This document shows positions 22,769 through 33,790 of a stretch of DNA of 64,000 nt, piece after piece. How positions within the stretch are numbered: position 1 is the stretch's first letter; each line of letters starts with the position of its first letter. The notes under the pieces were generated by a model. It was not told where the DNA came from. It did no database searches and saw only the letters and a list, made by a program, of their open reading frames with translations. The stretch is taken from the NCBI GenBank assembly GCA_949126835.1, contig OX421506.1, positions 18,503,715 to 18,567,714 on the forward strand, given 5' to 3'. A program made the position numbers and the translations under genes. This stretch comes from Anisus vortex (lineage: Eukaryota > Mollusca > Gastropoda > Planorbidae).

Positions 22769-23591
22769 GCTAGGACAATAAGCACTTTGGTCGCAACATG
22801 AGGAGGGTTTTGAAGGGGGCATGGCGGAGACAATTTTGTTGTTGTTTAATTATATATATATATATATTTAATATTAAGTGTCGTTTTGCTGATGTGGTGC
22901 CCCCCCCCCCCCTTGCGCCCCATTTAGTAACTAAGCTGCATTGCTTACGGTAACTTGTATAGCTTACATTAACCAGCTTGAACTAGCTTGACCTCTCACC
23001 ATAACGTTAAGCTGTATCCACATCCTGGACTCCAACGCCCCAAGCATCGCTATATTACATAAAGCAGCTGCCCTAATGCGGAAGCAGTTAGCGCCTGTCC
23101 TCATCACCGCAAAACACCACACCCCCCAAAAAACAGACGGCTATTTGTGCCATAATTTATTTTGTTTCAAAACGATTTAATGGGGTAAGTATTGCAAGTG
23201 ATGGGGGGGGGGGGGTGAGGAGTGGGGGAAGCGGCTACAGACATGCCTCTTATGTCACGATATGCATGCGTGTGCTTACATAATAGCCTACTGGGGGTGA
23301 GCACACTAATTACACACAGAAACACTCTTCTCACACTAACGGGATTATGATGTGTCGACCAACTCCCCAACTCCCCCCCCCTCTTGAAAAACCTAACACT
23401 TGTGAAAGTCACTAGCCACTCACATTACATAACAAGGCATGCTATTAGTACATCACAGCTCACAAGTACCTCTTTTTGTGTATTAGTCAATTAGTGTATG
23501 TGATATCTGAACTCTGAACGTATAAACGCGACATCCAGAAAAGACGTCCGGAAAATAAACATAATTATATTTTAGCATCGTATACGACACA
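22769..23591. other. No gene supported
   Basis: Homopolymer C at 22902-22913 and G at 23204-23215, and an AT run at 22851-22867. The 81-codon minus frame has no motif. Confidence 0.5.
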
Positions 23592-23775
23592 GTGGCCGGG
23601 CGACTGTCTGCTCAACTGTCATACCGAAAGTCCCCGGGTTCGAATCCTGGTAAAGGCTAGGATTTGTTCCTGTGTGTCCCTTAGTCTACCCAGTTTTGAT
23701 TACTACATTGACAATGTGCTGACCACACACTCCTATGTATGTCCTGGCCACGTTAACCTCTTCACGCTTCTTCAC
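23592..23775 (+). mobile_element. tRNA-derived SINE-A
   Basis: The head GTGGCCGGGCGACTGTCTGC is A-box side and CCCGGGTTCGAATCCTGG is a perfect B box. It is followed by AAAGGCTAGGATTTG and the diagnostic body motif ATGTGCTGACCACACA with CTGGCCACGTTAACC. This is among the best preserved heads in the window. Confidence 0.75.
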
Positions 23776-24008
23776 ATGCAGAATTAATCAAATGGGTATG
23801 ATGGGTAATTTTTTGATACAAAATAGAATACTTAACAAATGATTAGACTATATCGATTCTTACAATAACAAAAAAAAAAAAACTGAGATGAATTTCAAAA
23901 AATGGGAATGAAACTGGATCGTACAAGATAAGAGCAGCAGTAAAGTATTATACTAATCTATTATTTGTCTGTTTGAAATTTAAAAAAAAAAGACTATAGA
24001 GATTGTAA
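23776..24008. other. No recognised feature
   Basis: AT-rich spacer with A runs immediately before the 32-bp array. Confidence 0.5.
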
Positions 24009-24936
24009 ACTGTATGGCACCTTACAGGTATCATCAAGAAACTGTATGGCACCTTACAGGTATCATCAAGAAACTGTATGGCACCTTACAGGTATCATCA
24101 AGAAACTGTATGGCACCTTACAGGTATCATCAAGAAACTGTATGGCACCTTACAGGTATCATCAAGAAACTGTATGGCACCTTACAGGTATCATCAAGAA
24201 ACTGTATGGCACCTTACAGGTATCATCAAGAAACTGTATGGCACCTTACAGGTATCATCAAGAAACTGTATGGCACCTTACAGGTATCATCAAGAAACTG
24301 TATGGCACCTTACAGGTATCATCAAGAAACTGTATGGCACCTTACAGGTATCATCAAGAAACTGTATGGCACCTTACAGGTATCATCAAGAAACTGTATG
24401 GCACCTTACAGGTATCATCAAGAAACTGTATGGCACCTTACAGGTATCATCAAGAAACTGTATGGCACCTTACAGGTATCATCAAGAAACTGTATGGCAC
24501 CTTACAGGTATCATCAAGAAACTGTATGGCACCTTACAGGTATCATCAAGAAACTGTATGGCACCTTACAGGTATCATCAAGAAACTGTATGGCACCTTA
24601 CAGGTATCATCAAGAAACTGTATGGCACCTTACAGGTATCATCAAGAAACTGTATGGCACCTTACAGGTATCATCAAGAAACTGTATGGCACCTTACAGG
24701 TATCATCAAGAAACTGTATGGCCCCTTACAGGTATCATCAAGAAACTGTATGGCACCTTACAGGTATCATCAAGAAACTGTATGGCACCTTACAGGTATC
24801 ATCAAGAAACTGTATGGCACCTTACAGGTATCATCAAGAAACTGTATGGCACCTTACAGGTATCATCAAGAAACTGTATGGCACCTTACAGGTATCATCA
24901 AGAAACTGTATGGCACCTTACAGGTATCATCAAGAA
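24009..24936. repeat. Homogeneous 32-bp minisatellite, 29 copies
   Basis: Twenty-nine tandem 32-bp units, each beginning ACTGTATGGCACCTTACAGG. Only one substitution was seen in 928 bp (A to C at 24723). Because 32 is not a multiple of 3 and no plus-frame reading of the unit contains a stop, all three plus frames stay open for 300 or more codons, and each unit brings its own ATG. The resulting frames (up to 359 codons) encode a 32-residue periodic peptide, including MAPYRYHQE and TGIIKKLYG. They are most simply a by-product of the array; nothing shows that they are translated. Confidence 0.97.
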
Positions 24937-25139
24937 AATGGACAATGAGCGCATCATGCCAGAACAAGAAGTTGTTGTTGTTTATATATATATATTCAAA
25001 ATGCGTGTTTACAAAGCTGGAATCTTTGTGTATATATACAAACTGGGGCTGGGGATGGTGGTTACGGAGAAATGCAGAAAAAAGGTGTTCTAAGCTATTT
25101 TTTCAGGGAACTTTTCGGTTAAAATAGCTATTTGGTAGA

Positions 25140-25230
25140 GCGGAGAGAGAGAGAGACTTGACAGACAGAGAGAGAGAGTGGGGAGAGAAAGGGAAAGTGA
25201 GGATAGACACAGAGAGAGAGAGAGTGAGAA
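25140..25230. repeat. GA-rich microsatellite
   Basis: Interrupted GAGAGA blocks. Confidence 0.85.
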
Positions 25231-25483
25231 AGGAATATTGGAGGGAAATTTGAAAAGCAACAAAGGGGATAAAGAGAAAAATTGATAAAGAAACATTTAG
25301 TTTGCGATATAAATATTATATAGAGTGAGATAATGGTTAAGAAAGAGAAACAGGTTGGTCATAAGAAATGAACACAATGATAAACATATATTAGATCGAG
25401 TTTTAAAAAAATGAAATAAATTCACGTCGTATTATCACTAGTTGATATAGGCGTACGTGTCATCAGATATAGTTATCCAACTA

Positions 25484-25988
25484 TCTATTTATCTATCCGT
25501 CTAATCTATTTATCTATCCGTCTAATCTATTTATCTATCCGTCTAATCTATCTATCTATCCGTCTAATCTATTTATCTATCCGTCTAATCTATTTATCTA
25601 TCCGTCTAATCTATTTATCTATCCGTCTAATCTATTTATCTATCCGTCTAATCTATTTATCTATCCGTCTAATCTATTAATCTATCCGTCTAATCTATTA
25701 ATCTATCCGTCTAATCTATTTATCTATCCGTCTAATCTATTTATCTATCCGTCTAATCTATTTATCTATCCGTCTAATCTCTTAATCTATCCGTCTAATC
25801 TATTAATCTATCCGTCTAATCTATTTATCTATCCGTCTAATCTATTTATCTATCCGTCTAATCTATTTATCTATCCGTCTAATCTATTTATCTATCCGTC
25901 TAATCTATTTATCTACCCGTCTAATCTATTTATCTACCCGTCTAATCTATTTATCTACCCGTCTAATCTATTGATCTATCCGTCTAAT
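25484..25988. repeat. 21-bp minisatellite
   Basis: About 24 units of ATCTATTTATCTATCCGTCT plus one base, with minor variants (ATTAATC, CTACCCG). It probably arose from a TATC microsatellite that captured CCGTCTAA. Confidence 0.95.
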
Positions 25989-26894
25989 CTAACTATCGAT
26001 GTCTGTTTTGTATATAGAAACTTTCGTCAGGCAGGACTATATACAATATTAGAGCCTCGTTTTAAAACAAAACATCCATAATTATACAAACACACTGCCT
26101 AATATTCCAAATTATTAAACACTCAATTAACTTTTCACTCAATCCGATAATTATTTTTTTTTAAATGAAAAAAAAAAAATCAGAGAAGGCACAAAAACTA
26201 ATTCTCCACAAACGGTTTCTGAAGAAATTTCCAGACGTTTCGAAATAAAATATAAAAACACAGAAATATTTCCCGTCGTCCAGCGAAGAGAAATAAAAAA
26301 AAAACACTATCAGGAATGTTTATTATCCCCCTTGGTATCAGACACCACAATTCTCTCCCTTGTCTTCTTTTGCAAGTAGTAATGCTTATAAGACATTGGG
26401 AGTGAAGTAGAAGAAGAAGAAGAAGAAGAAAAAGACAGATTTTTGTGTGAGTATGTGTGAGTGTATCTGTGTGGGTGTGTATGTGTGCGCTTCAGTTAAC
26501 ATTTGCCACTAGGCCAGGGTCAAGGTCAAGCAGAAATCGAGGACTGAGTTGAGAAAGGATTTTTTGGGAAAGGGGGCGGGGTGAGGGAGGGGAGAGGGAT
26601 GGGTGTGTGAATGGGGACCAGGGAGTGGGAAGGGGGGGACCAGGGAGTGGGAAGGGGGGGCGGGGCTTCAAGCCTCTATCTAAGTGTTATTCCCCATTGA
26701 GTAGGACACTTGTTGGTAAGTGTGTCCTCACAGGGAACGGGGGGAGAAAGCGATACGTCTTCGCCCGCCCCAAGAAGAAGAAGAAAAGAAAAAAAAAACG
26801 CGTTTGGGCGGCATCGACGCCCCGCTTGCTTGTAGCGTATTACGTAAAAGTCCTTTACAGATTCCCCCCTACCCCCAATACTATCAAAACTCAA
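25989..26894. other. No gene supported
   Basis: Contains a GAA tract (26407-26431) and a 24-bp direct duplication around GGGACCAGGGAGTGGGAAGG (26613-26660). TTG|GTAAGTGTG at about 26713-26723 looks like a donor, but no acceptor-bounded exon precedes it. Confidence 0.45.
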
Positions 26895-26970
26895 TGACGT
26901 AACGCGGTGGTCTAGTGATAGGTTTGGGTTGAAACCAACAATGACGCGGAGGTTCAAATCCTAATAAATT
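26895..26970 (+). repeat. tRNA-like SINE head
   Basis: CGCGGTGGTCTAGTGATAGG matches a tRNA A-box region and GGAGGTTCAAATCCTAATAA a B box. The usual SINE body is absent or unrecognisable. Confidence 0.55.
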
Positions 26971-27029
26971 AATGTTGTTGTTTTTTCCCCGGGTCGGGAG
27001 GTGTTGCTTTGCAAACATTACAGTTATTT

Positions 27030-27420
27030 GTAACTACATTTAATATCTAAATGCTACATGTAATATTTGGTTGTCATGTGTGATATCTGATTGCTATATG
27101 TAATATTTGGTTATCATGTGTGATATCTGATTGCTATATGTAATATTGGGTTGTCATGTGTAATATCTGATTGCTACATGTAATATTTGGTTGTCATGTG
27201 TAATATCTGATTGCTACATGTAATATTTGGTTGTCATGTGTAATATCTGATTGCTATATGTAATATTGGGTTGTCATGTGTAATATCTGATTGCTAAATG
27301 TAATATTTGGTTGTTATGTGTAATATCTGATTGCTATATGTAATATTGGGTTGTCATGTGTAATATCTGATTGCTATATGTAATATTGGGTTGTCATGTG
27401 TAGTATCTGATTGCTATAGG
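27030..27420. repeat. 40-bp minisatellite of two related 20-mers
   Basis: About ten units. Each is TTGCTATATGTAATATTTGG followed by TTGTCATGTGTAATATCTGA. The two halves are themselves similar, so the unit arose from a 20-bp dimer. Confidence 0.95.
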
Positions 27421-27461
27421 CCTATGTAATAGCGTTTGGTACAAATAGCCAAAATGTGGGC

Positions 27462-27715
27462 CCACGGCCAACGGTGGTCTAGCGGTCAGTGCGCTACGTT
27501 GCCGTACCGACGTCCTGATTTCGAATTCAGGTCTTGGCTTGGATTGCCCCCCCCCTCCCCCGGGATCTGCACGGTATCTCCGACTCTCCCCGTCTCTGAA
27601 TGGTACCCGACAGTAGTTCTAGAAACAAAGTAACGACGGCTGAGCATTGTGCTTGCTATACAATCCCCAGGTCTGCTGTGGCGACTTTAAACCTCCTTTA
27701 GTGAAAATCGGTCTG
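27462..27715 (+). mobile_element. tRNA-derived SINE-A, nearly full length
   Basis: A box in GTGGTCTAGCGGTCAGTGCG, B box in GATTTCGAATTCAGG, then a body with GGCTGAGCATTGTGCTTGCT, CAATCCCCAGG and CTGTGGCGACTTTAAACC. Order and spacing match the 47518 and 62352 copies. The start of a 157-codon frame overlaps it, so that part is element sequence. Confidence 0.7.
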
Positions 27716-28465
27716 ACGGAGATCATTTACTTATTTTCTTATATACAATATATACAATTATCCCTTTTTAAATGGAGATTAAATCTACATATAAAGCTAA
27801 AGATTGAGCCGATTATAATCAAATGGGTGGCTAGGCATATAGAGAAAGCAAGAGGCGGAATGAACACAGATGGAATAATCATTAGCAAATTCATAGCAAA
27901 ATGCATAATAACAAACATATGCAGAACAAAAAGAGAACACTATCCCATAAGTACATTTGTGTCAACCATGACCATCCTTTGTTCTGTTTACTGCGTACTG
28001 CTGAAGTATTCTGAATTACATGTGCGCTACTTTAACACCATAGTAACTGTTGTATACGCATGTGTGAGAAACTATTTGAGACTTGAAGAGGAAATTACTG
28101 AGACTAGGCCTACGTCATAAACACGTCACACTTGAGAGTATTGTCTAAAGTTTAAGGGAAACGGAACGTCATCGTAATCGATGGGGGAAAATCAACATCG
28201 ACGTCAACATTTGTAGGTAGTATATTTAAATAAACTTTTTTTTATATATATAATTATTTTAGTAACTTCTTTGTGCTGTTTAGGGTTTAGAATAATACGT
28301 AGATTGTTTAAAACGTCAATACAACACAGCAATACAAAATGATGGCCTACATCCTACATGGGAAGAAGTAAAGCCTACAATATAAATGTTTTGTTAGGAA
28401 AACAAAAGTCAACGGCCTAAAATGATTCAAATGTAGAAGTGAGAAATAAACTACTGGTTTTATAT
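27716..28465. other. No gene supported
   Basis: A frame with no stop runs to 28120, but its first part is SINE and the rest has no recognisable motif or clear splice sites. The remainder is AT-rich. Confidence 0.4.
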
Positions 28466-28660
28466 AGAGAGCATAGCCAGTTATAATAGACGTCTGGGGT
28501 TCGAATCCAAGTAATACGCCGTGATTACTTTTTGTTTTTCACGTGACTGTAAAGGATGACCCGGAATGTGCCCGGATGTGATGGGTACTTAACAATTGCT
28601 CAGAAAGGGTGTGGGGGTAAAGACGGGTGTGTATTGTGCTGACCACACAATCCCTCTTGA
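28466..28660 (+). mobile_element. tRNA-derived SINE-A
   Basis: B box in CTGGGGTTCGAATCCAAG, body motif ATTGTGCTGACCACACAATC. The A-box side is decayed. Confidence 0.65.
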
Positions 28661-28779
28661 AAAAATAAAGGGCATACATGTTGCTTAAAGGTAATGTTGT
28701 GGAGGAGTAACAAACGCCCAAAGACGTCATCGTGGACAAAATGCGTTTTACTAGGCATCTATTTTTGTATTGATGAATC

Positions 28780-28950
28780 GAACAAGGGGCAGAGAGAGAG
28801 AGAGAAAGGGAGAGAGAGAAAGGAAAAAAGAGAGTGAACAAGAAAAAGTAATAGCGAGAGATTGAATAAGAAAGCAAAAAAAAAAGAAAAATATTAAAGA
28901 AAAAAAAAAGAAACGAGAAAAGATAAAACATATAAAGAGAAAGAAGAAAA
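28780..28950. repeat. GA/A-rich tract
   Basis: GAGAGA and AAAGAAA-type simple sequence that leads directly into the following SINE-B head. Confidence 0.8.
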
Positions 28951-28953
28951 ACA

Positions 28954-29084
28954 GAGTGAGAAGGTTTTAAACATTGGGCGATCAGGAGTTGGGTGTGGTT
29001 GAGTGGGTAGGGCGGAGTGGAGAGAATAGCTTAATGGATCCCTGGTTGCAACTTAGTTCGACTCCACATAACGCAAACCAGCCA
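28954..29084 (+). mobile_element. SINE-B copy 1 (tRNA-like promoter)
   Basis: Contains GTTTTAAACATTGGGCGATC, then TGTGGTTGAGTGGGTAGGGC (A-box side), and TTGCAACTTAGTTCGACTCC (B-box side). The same sequence in the opposite orientation is at 30908-31035. It differs from SINE-A in sequence and lacks the GTGCTGGCCACAC body. Confidence 0.6.
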
Positions 29085-29849
29085 GCTAATCCTAACCCCT
29101 AGAATACTTAATCCTTCTACTTCTGGTTACAACTTTCTCAGCATCCTCCCCCTTTCCTATTGCCCTCAATTTTTGTTTTCTTCGCAACATTGGTCGCACA
29201 TATAATGACCTTCATTTGACCTTGATCAATTCTGTCATCGCCAACCCTCCCCACCCCTTCTGTTATTTTATGTTTGTAACCGTATCTCAATCAGTTTGTA
29301 TTAGAATGTTTAACAATCTCTAAAACAAATCTTTTTAAATTTACAGTGTTTAAATATTGTGTGACAATATTAGCAGAAATGCGTTTCTAATATCGCCCAA
29401 CTAATTAGCTAAACAATGCTAAACTTATATTTTTTTTTAAAGTTAACATCTGCCCCCACAATCTAACGATATATCTTACTCAACTGATATATTAACAGGT
29501 TTTCTTAAAAACAAAACAACAACACCACAATAAACAATGTGTTTACTTGGTACTGTCCCCTGTTTTGAACAGCTGCGAATCATTTTTTTTCTTTTTTTTT
29601 TTCTAATTGTCTCCCTTGGAAATAATTAATCACAAGTGGTCGTTAGTGTTTTCTCACCAAAGAGTTTTTGTGTTTCCACCTAGATGTTAATACATAAAAA
29701 ATCCTAGAAAAAACTTATACATGTTATCCTACGATTTGAACGTGTGTGTAAATAATAATATGCACAAAACTTTAAAGTTTGGGGAAGGGTGTGGAACACA
29801 TCATGCTTCCAAGAAACTTTGTCACTGCGATCGTTTATTACTGTGGTTT
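29085..29849. other. No recognised feature
   Basis: AT-rich with T homopolymers. No exon or element boundaries. Confidence 0.5.
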
Positions 29850-29995
29850 AAAGGGTGGTCTTATTGCCAATCTGTAGGTCACCGGTTCGAATCCAGTTTA
29901 AAAAATGCCAGGAATATGTTTCTCCCGGATGCTGGTGATTATCCTAACATTTATTTTAAGGGGCGTAGAGTCGTCCGGGCGTTTATAGGGGCAAC
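29850..29995 (+). mobile_element. tRNA-derived SINE-A, partial
   Basis: AAGGGTGGTCTTATTGCCAA with GTCACCGGTTCGAATCCAGT forms a tRNA-like A/B-box pair. The body degrades quickly after TGCCAGG. Confidence 0.55.
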
Positions 29996-30400
29996 CTAAT
30001 CTCCTAGCACGCAGAGGACAAGTACAACAAATACTGTGGATGCTTTTACGGAATACATTTCGAAACGTATAGGCCTTACATTAGAAACAATAACGCCCAA
30101 AGAAAAACACATATCTGTGTGGAAAACCTTAGCAGTAGCAGTACCGGTCGCAAGAGTGTTGTCACGTTTCCCAAGTAGCCAACAATACACACAAATCTGG
30201 TCAATCAATGTTGAAGCGAGATGCCATTATGACGTCAATAGTCAAGACTATTGGCCCCGCCCACATTTCTTGTTCACAGCTCCCCCCTCCTCGCCCCCCC
30301 TCTACCCCCCCCCCCCCATCCTTTCCTCCTCATCCACGGAGCCTGGTGGGAAAATGTTCTTTTCTGACATTTGGAAATATTGGCGTTGACCTACTAAATT
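29996..30400. other. No gene supported
   Basis: A 117-codon frame at 30036-30389 runs into C homopolymers and has no motif. Confidence 0.45.
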
Positions 30401-30598
30401 CAGTGGCGTAGCTAGGGTGGGGGAGGGGGGGGGGTCCAAATTCGAAAGTACCCCCGGGCCCCCTCTTGAGGGGGGCCCCCAAAGGAGTGTCCGAATTGTT
30501 TTTTTTCTCATGTCATAATGCCGAATGTCAAAATGCAGGGGCCCCTGAAGAGGCCAACCCCCCCCCCCCGGGCCCCCAAATCCCTTGCGACGGCAGTG
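30401..30598. mobile_element. CAGTGGCGTAGC-ended element
   Basis: It starts CAGTGGCGTAGCTAGG. The inverted right end reads CACTGCCGTCGCAAGG, an imperfect TIR. CCTACTAA (30390-30397) and CCTACTAT (30599-30606) agree at 7 of 8 positions, but the left one sits 3 bp outside the TIR. The interior is poly-G/C with GGGGGCCCCC. Confidence 0.5.
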
Positions 30599-30819
30599 CC
30601 TACTATCTATTCGCGTGTAACTTGTTTTGGTTTAGAACACTAACCAGAAAAAAAAAAGCTACATTGTATTGACACGAGATATCGGGTCAGTTGTGGCGAC
30701 ACAAACTTTTAACTAGTTAACTAGGACTCATGTGTAGTTTCTCTGTCTCCTTAATAACTCCACTAAAGCCCCCCCTCCCCCCCCCTCCTCCCGAGATCTC
30801 ATAGAACACAGCTACTACA

Positions 30820-30890
30820 ACAATATCAATACTGTCACGTTGCCGTATCGGAATTATGAAGGTCTGGGGGTCGAAATCGAATACAGATTT
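30820..30890 (+). repeat. Weak tRNA-like fragment
   Basis: CACGTTGCCGTATCGG with GGGGGTCGAAATCGAATACA resembles a decayed SINE-A head. Confidence 0.3.
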
Positions 30891-30907
30891 AAAAAAAAAA
30901 GCCTTAG

Positions 30908-31035
30908 GCGTTATGTGGAGTCGAACTAAGTTGCAACCAGGGATCCATTAGGGTCTTCTCTCCACCCCCGCCCTACCCACTCAACCACACACAACTCCTG
31001 ATCGCCCAAGGTTTAAAACCTTCTCACTCTTTCTT
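30908..31035 (-). mobile_element. SINE-B copy 2, inverted relative to copy 1
   Basis: Its reverse complement closely matches 28954-29084, including GGTTTTAAACCTTGGGCGAT, GGTTGAGTGGGTAGGGCG and ACTTAGTTCGACTCCACATA. It is flanked by a pyrimidine tract, the mirror of the GA tract at copy 1. Confidence 0.65.
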
Positions 31036-31591
31036 TCTTCTTTCTCTTGCTCTATTTTTATTCTCTCTTTCTTTCTTTATCAGTTAGCTGATACTGCATG
31101 TAACATATTATAGGCCTACACGGAAAAAACAACAACAACAAACGAACGAGTTAATAATAACAGGTGAATACACAACTCCTCTAAATATTCAATTTAACCA
31201 ATGAATTATTCTAGATATTTTTGGGACATTATAAAGTCTTTCATTCCAAACGGTTGTACCTGAAATCGTCTCCATGGTGATTATTTACAGTTACAGCATC
31301 CCCCGCTGTAAGCCTCCCACTTGTCCCAGCGACGACGAAATGACCAATCGGAGTGGATGCCTGCGGGAAACTCTAGAGCCATTGTTTGTTGGAGACATAT
31401 GGCAATGGTTTACTCTGGCAAATTGAGTTGGAACAGAAAAACAACGGGGTTTCCCCGCACGCTGTGTGACGTCAGCAGACTTTCCAAAAGTGCTTTCTTT
31501 TTAAATAATAAGGCGTTTGGTAGATTTTATTTGTTGTTGTTTTTTTTCACCGATTTATCTTTTTATCTGTGTGTCTTTCTGTCTGTCCGTG
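31036..31591. other. No gene supported
   Basis: A frame opens at 31321 and continues into the following microsatellite. Its first 90 codons have no recognised motif. CCAAT (31341-31345) and TGACGTCAG (31468-31476) strings are present but isolated. Confidence 0.4.
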
Positions 31592-32195
31592 TAGCCTATC
31601 TATCTATCTATTTATCTATTTATCTATTTATCCACCTATCTATCTATCTGTCTATCTGTCTATCTGTCTATCTGTCTATCTGTCTATCTGTCTATCTGTC
31701 TATCTGTCTATCTGTCTATCTGTCTATCTGTCTATCTGTCTATCTGTCTATCTGTCTATCTGTCTATCTGTCTATCTGTCTATCTGTCTATCTGTCTATC
31801 TGTCTATCTGTCTATCTGTCTATCTGTCTATCTGTCTATCTGTCTATCTGTCTATCTGTCTATCTGTCTATCTGTCTATCTGTCTATCTGTCTCTCCGTC
31901 TATCTGTCTATCTGCTATCTGTCTATCTGTATCTGTCTATCTGTCTCTCCGTCTATCTGTCTATCTGCTATCTGTCTATCTGTATCTGTCTATCTGTCTA
32001 TCTGTCTATCTGCTATCTGTATATCTGTCTATCTGTATCTGTCTGTCTGTATCTCCGTCTATCTGTCTATCTGCTATCTGTCTATCTGTATCTGTCTATC
32101 TGTCTCTCCGTCTATCTGCTATCTGTCTATCTGTATCTGTCTATCTGTCTCTCCGTCTATCTGTCTATCTGTCTATATGTCTGTCTGTCCCTTGG
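31592..32195. repeat. CTATCTGT octamer and TATC microsatellite
   Basis: Pure CTATCTGT octamers at about 31640-31890, followed by longer mixed units with CTCCGT and CTGTAT. The Cys/Leu/Ser/Tyr-rich frames of 234 and 321 codons are translations of this array. Confidence 0.95.
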
Positions 32196-32357
32196 ATTGT
32201 ATGCCGTGATCATGGACAAATGTGTACGCGGCTTCGCTTGCCTTATAGAACAACATGTGCTAAAAAGAGGTAACTTTCCTTACTAGACTGTAATGTCTAA
32301 TCTTTAGACTCTACAATCTATAGTAATAATCATATTATATTATCAGATCGCGTAGAA
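32196..32357. other. No recognised feature
   Basis: Short spacer. Confidence 0.5.
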
Positions 32358-32563
32358 CATGGGTCGGCAACCTTTTGATAACAGTGTGCCAAAGTATGAT
32401 TTCTAATTCATTCAGCGAGCCAACAACCTATAAGTCATCCTGCTGTAGCACTCAATTTCTTGTAGAAGAGACTTGAATTGACTTTTAAGGCTTCTTCCGC
32501 GTGCCATTGAAAATCCCTCGGCGTGCCAAGTAAGGCACGCCTTCCATAGGTTGCCGACCCCTG
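32358..32563. mobile_element. hAT-like MITE, GGTCGGCAACC family, copy 2
   Basis: Begins CATGGGTCGGCAACCTTTTG and ends CATAGGTTGCCGACCCCTG. Internally it holds CAGTGTGCCAAAGTATGATT, TTTCTTGTAGAAGAGACTTG and GCGTGCCA motifs shared with the other copies. A possible duplication GCGTAGAA/GTGTAGAA (32350-32357, 32568-32575) is offset by 4 bp on the right, so it is uncertain. Confidence 0.7.
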
Positions 32564-33051
32564 GTGGGTGTAGAATGCAGAACCTGGTGTGTTCCCATTA
32601 AAGGACTAGAAAGCGAAGTCAAAAGGCTTGAGACGGCCATTCCGTCACGAACTTGTTTTCACTGTCGCGCCATCCCGTAGGTCGTCTGCCCGCCCGGACC
32701 TGTTAGGGACAGATGCCTGTGTCAGGCTACAAGGGATCAACGCAAAGCCCAGGAGCCAGGAGCGTGGGAGGGCAGCGACATCACACGCCCACTTTGGGCT
32801 TCACAAGGAAAAGGTGGGAAAGGTTACGTCAGTGATGCTGTGTGTGTGGGTGGGTGGGTGTCGAGGGGAGGGGAGACCGGAAGGGGGTTACATTTGGTAT
32901 TGTCTGTTATTTGACGTATGACCAGTACCCCCATTCCCCCCCCCACCCCAATACTCCGTTCTATGACGTAACTCCAAAACCTCTACAAAACAGTTTACAC
33001 AAATGCCATTAAAGACGAGTGGGGTGGAGAAGGTGGGTGGAGAAGGAATGG
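32564..33051. other. GC-rich unassigned stretch
   Basis: 32620-32840 is GC-rich and open in more than one frame. A pyrimidine-rich CTGTCCCTAACAG acceptor-like string on the minus strand (ending 32700) precedes 26 open codons to a stop at 32619. This is too little to call an exon. Confidence 0.35.
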
Positions 33052-33153
33052 GTACCCCACGGGCACCCCACGTCGTATCGACGAGGAATCAACGAGAAAA
33101 CCACGAAAAGACGTGGAAACCACGTTTTTTCCCCGTGGTGTGCCCGCTGGGTA
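33052..33153. mobile_element. Short TIR element with CGGGCACCCCACG ends
   Basis: The left end is TACCCCACGGGCACCCCACG. The inverted right end is TACCCAGCGGGCACACCACG. A TA dinucleotide bounds both sides, as expected for a TA-targeting MITE. The interior repeats ACCACG. It is 102 bp long with no coding capacity. Confidence 0.55.
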
Positions 33154-33589
33154 GTTCATCAAATCGGCCATATGGACGTGGAGTGATAATAAACCACAAG
33201 GGTGTGACAGTGTGAGGAGAGGAAGAGTGAGGACCACCGGGAGCGTGTGGTTAACAAAGGGGGACCTTTACGTGTGTTGTGAAGTCTTTGTCTTGTTGAC
33301 AGTACAAAGAGACACAAACTTTGTTCCATTTTTTATCTCCAGTTCTCTCAGCTTTAGTTCCTTGAAAGGCGGGAGGGGGGGGGAGTGGATTGTTCTGGGA
33401 TTTGGGGGGTTGAGTGTGGGTGCTTGGTTTAATTCTGATATATCGAGATACAGAATACAGAGGCACAATTTAATGGTTGTTGTTGTAGTTTTGCCAAATG
33501 AACACATAGGATTGTATGGCCAGTAGCCTACTATTCGCACGTCAGCTTTCCTTTTTTTAAAATTTCTATTTTTCTATTTTTAAACAAGA
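33154..33589. other. No gene supported
   Basis: Frames on both strands overlap but contain no motif. A G run lies at 33374-33382. Confidence 0.45.
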
Positions 33590-33790
33590 TGTCTTATCTT
33601 ATTTTGTATTTTTCAGACGCCCCTTCTATAAAGAAGATTATTGCGTCCTACGTTCATCCGCGGTTTGATTCTAGTCCTGCATTTCTATTAGTGTTTTAAA
33701 TGATGTTACGTTACTGGTTTTCCTGGTTTGTTCAGGCAACCCATTCCATGCCCGGATGTCATTCCATGGCACTCGAGAAGTAATTATTTG
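33590..33790 (-). mobile_element. Non-LTR retrotransposon ORF2 C-terminus, copy 2
   Basis: The minus strand encodes DIRAWNGLPEQTRKTSN followed by VTSFKTLIEMQD and a stop. This is the same C-terminal block as at 16905 and 61395. The 3' flank (GGGGCGTCTGAAAAATACAA) matches the other tails. Confidence 0.65.

Noticed and set aside
24009..24936. CRISPR array
   Set aside because: Units are contiguous with no variable spacers, and the context is eukaryotic. The same holds for the other tandem arrays.
24014..25127. Three overlapping frames of 300-359 codons
   Set aside because: They are translations of the 32-bp array in all three frames. No splice, codon or domain evidence supports a protein.
27647..28120. 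157-codon plus-strand frame
   Set aside because: The first part is SINE-A. The remainder is AT-rich without motif, acceptor or conserved pattern.
31321..32286. 321-codon Cys/Leu/Ser/Tyr-rich frame
   Set aside because: Mostly CTATCTGT microsatellite translation. The 90 codons before it lack any motif or splice support.
32619..32699. 26-codon minus-strand terminal exon after CTGTCCCTAACAG
   Set aside because: The acceptor is attractive and the peptide looks plausible (GWRDSENKFVTEWPSQ), but it is too short, with no poly(A) signal or partner exon.
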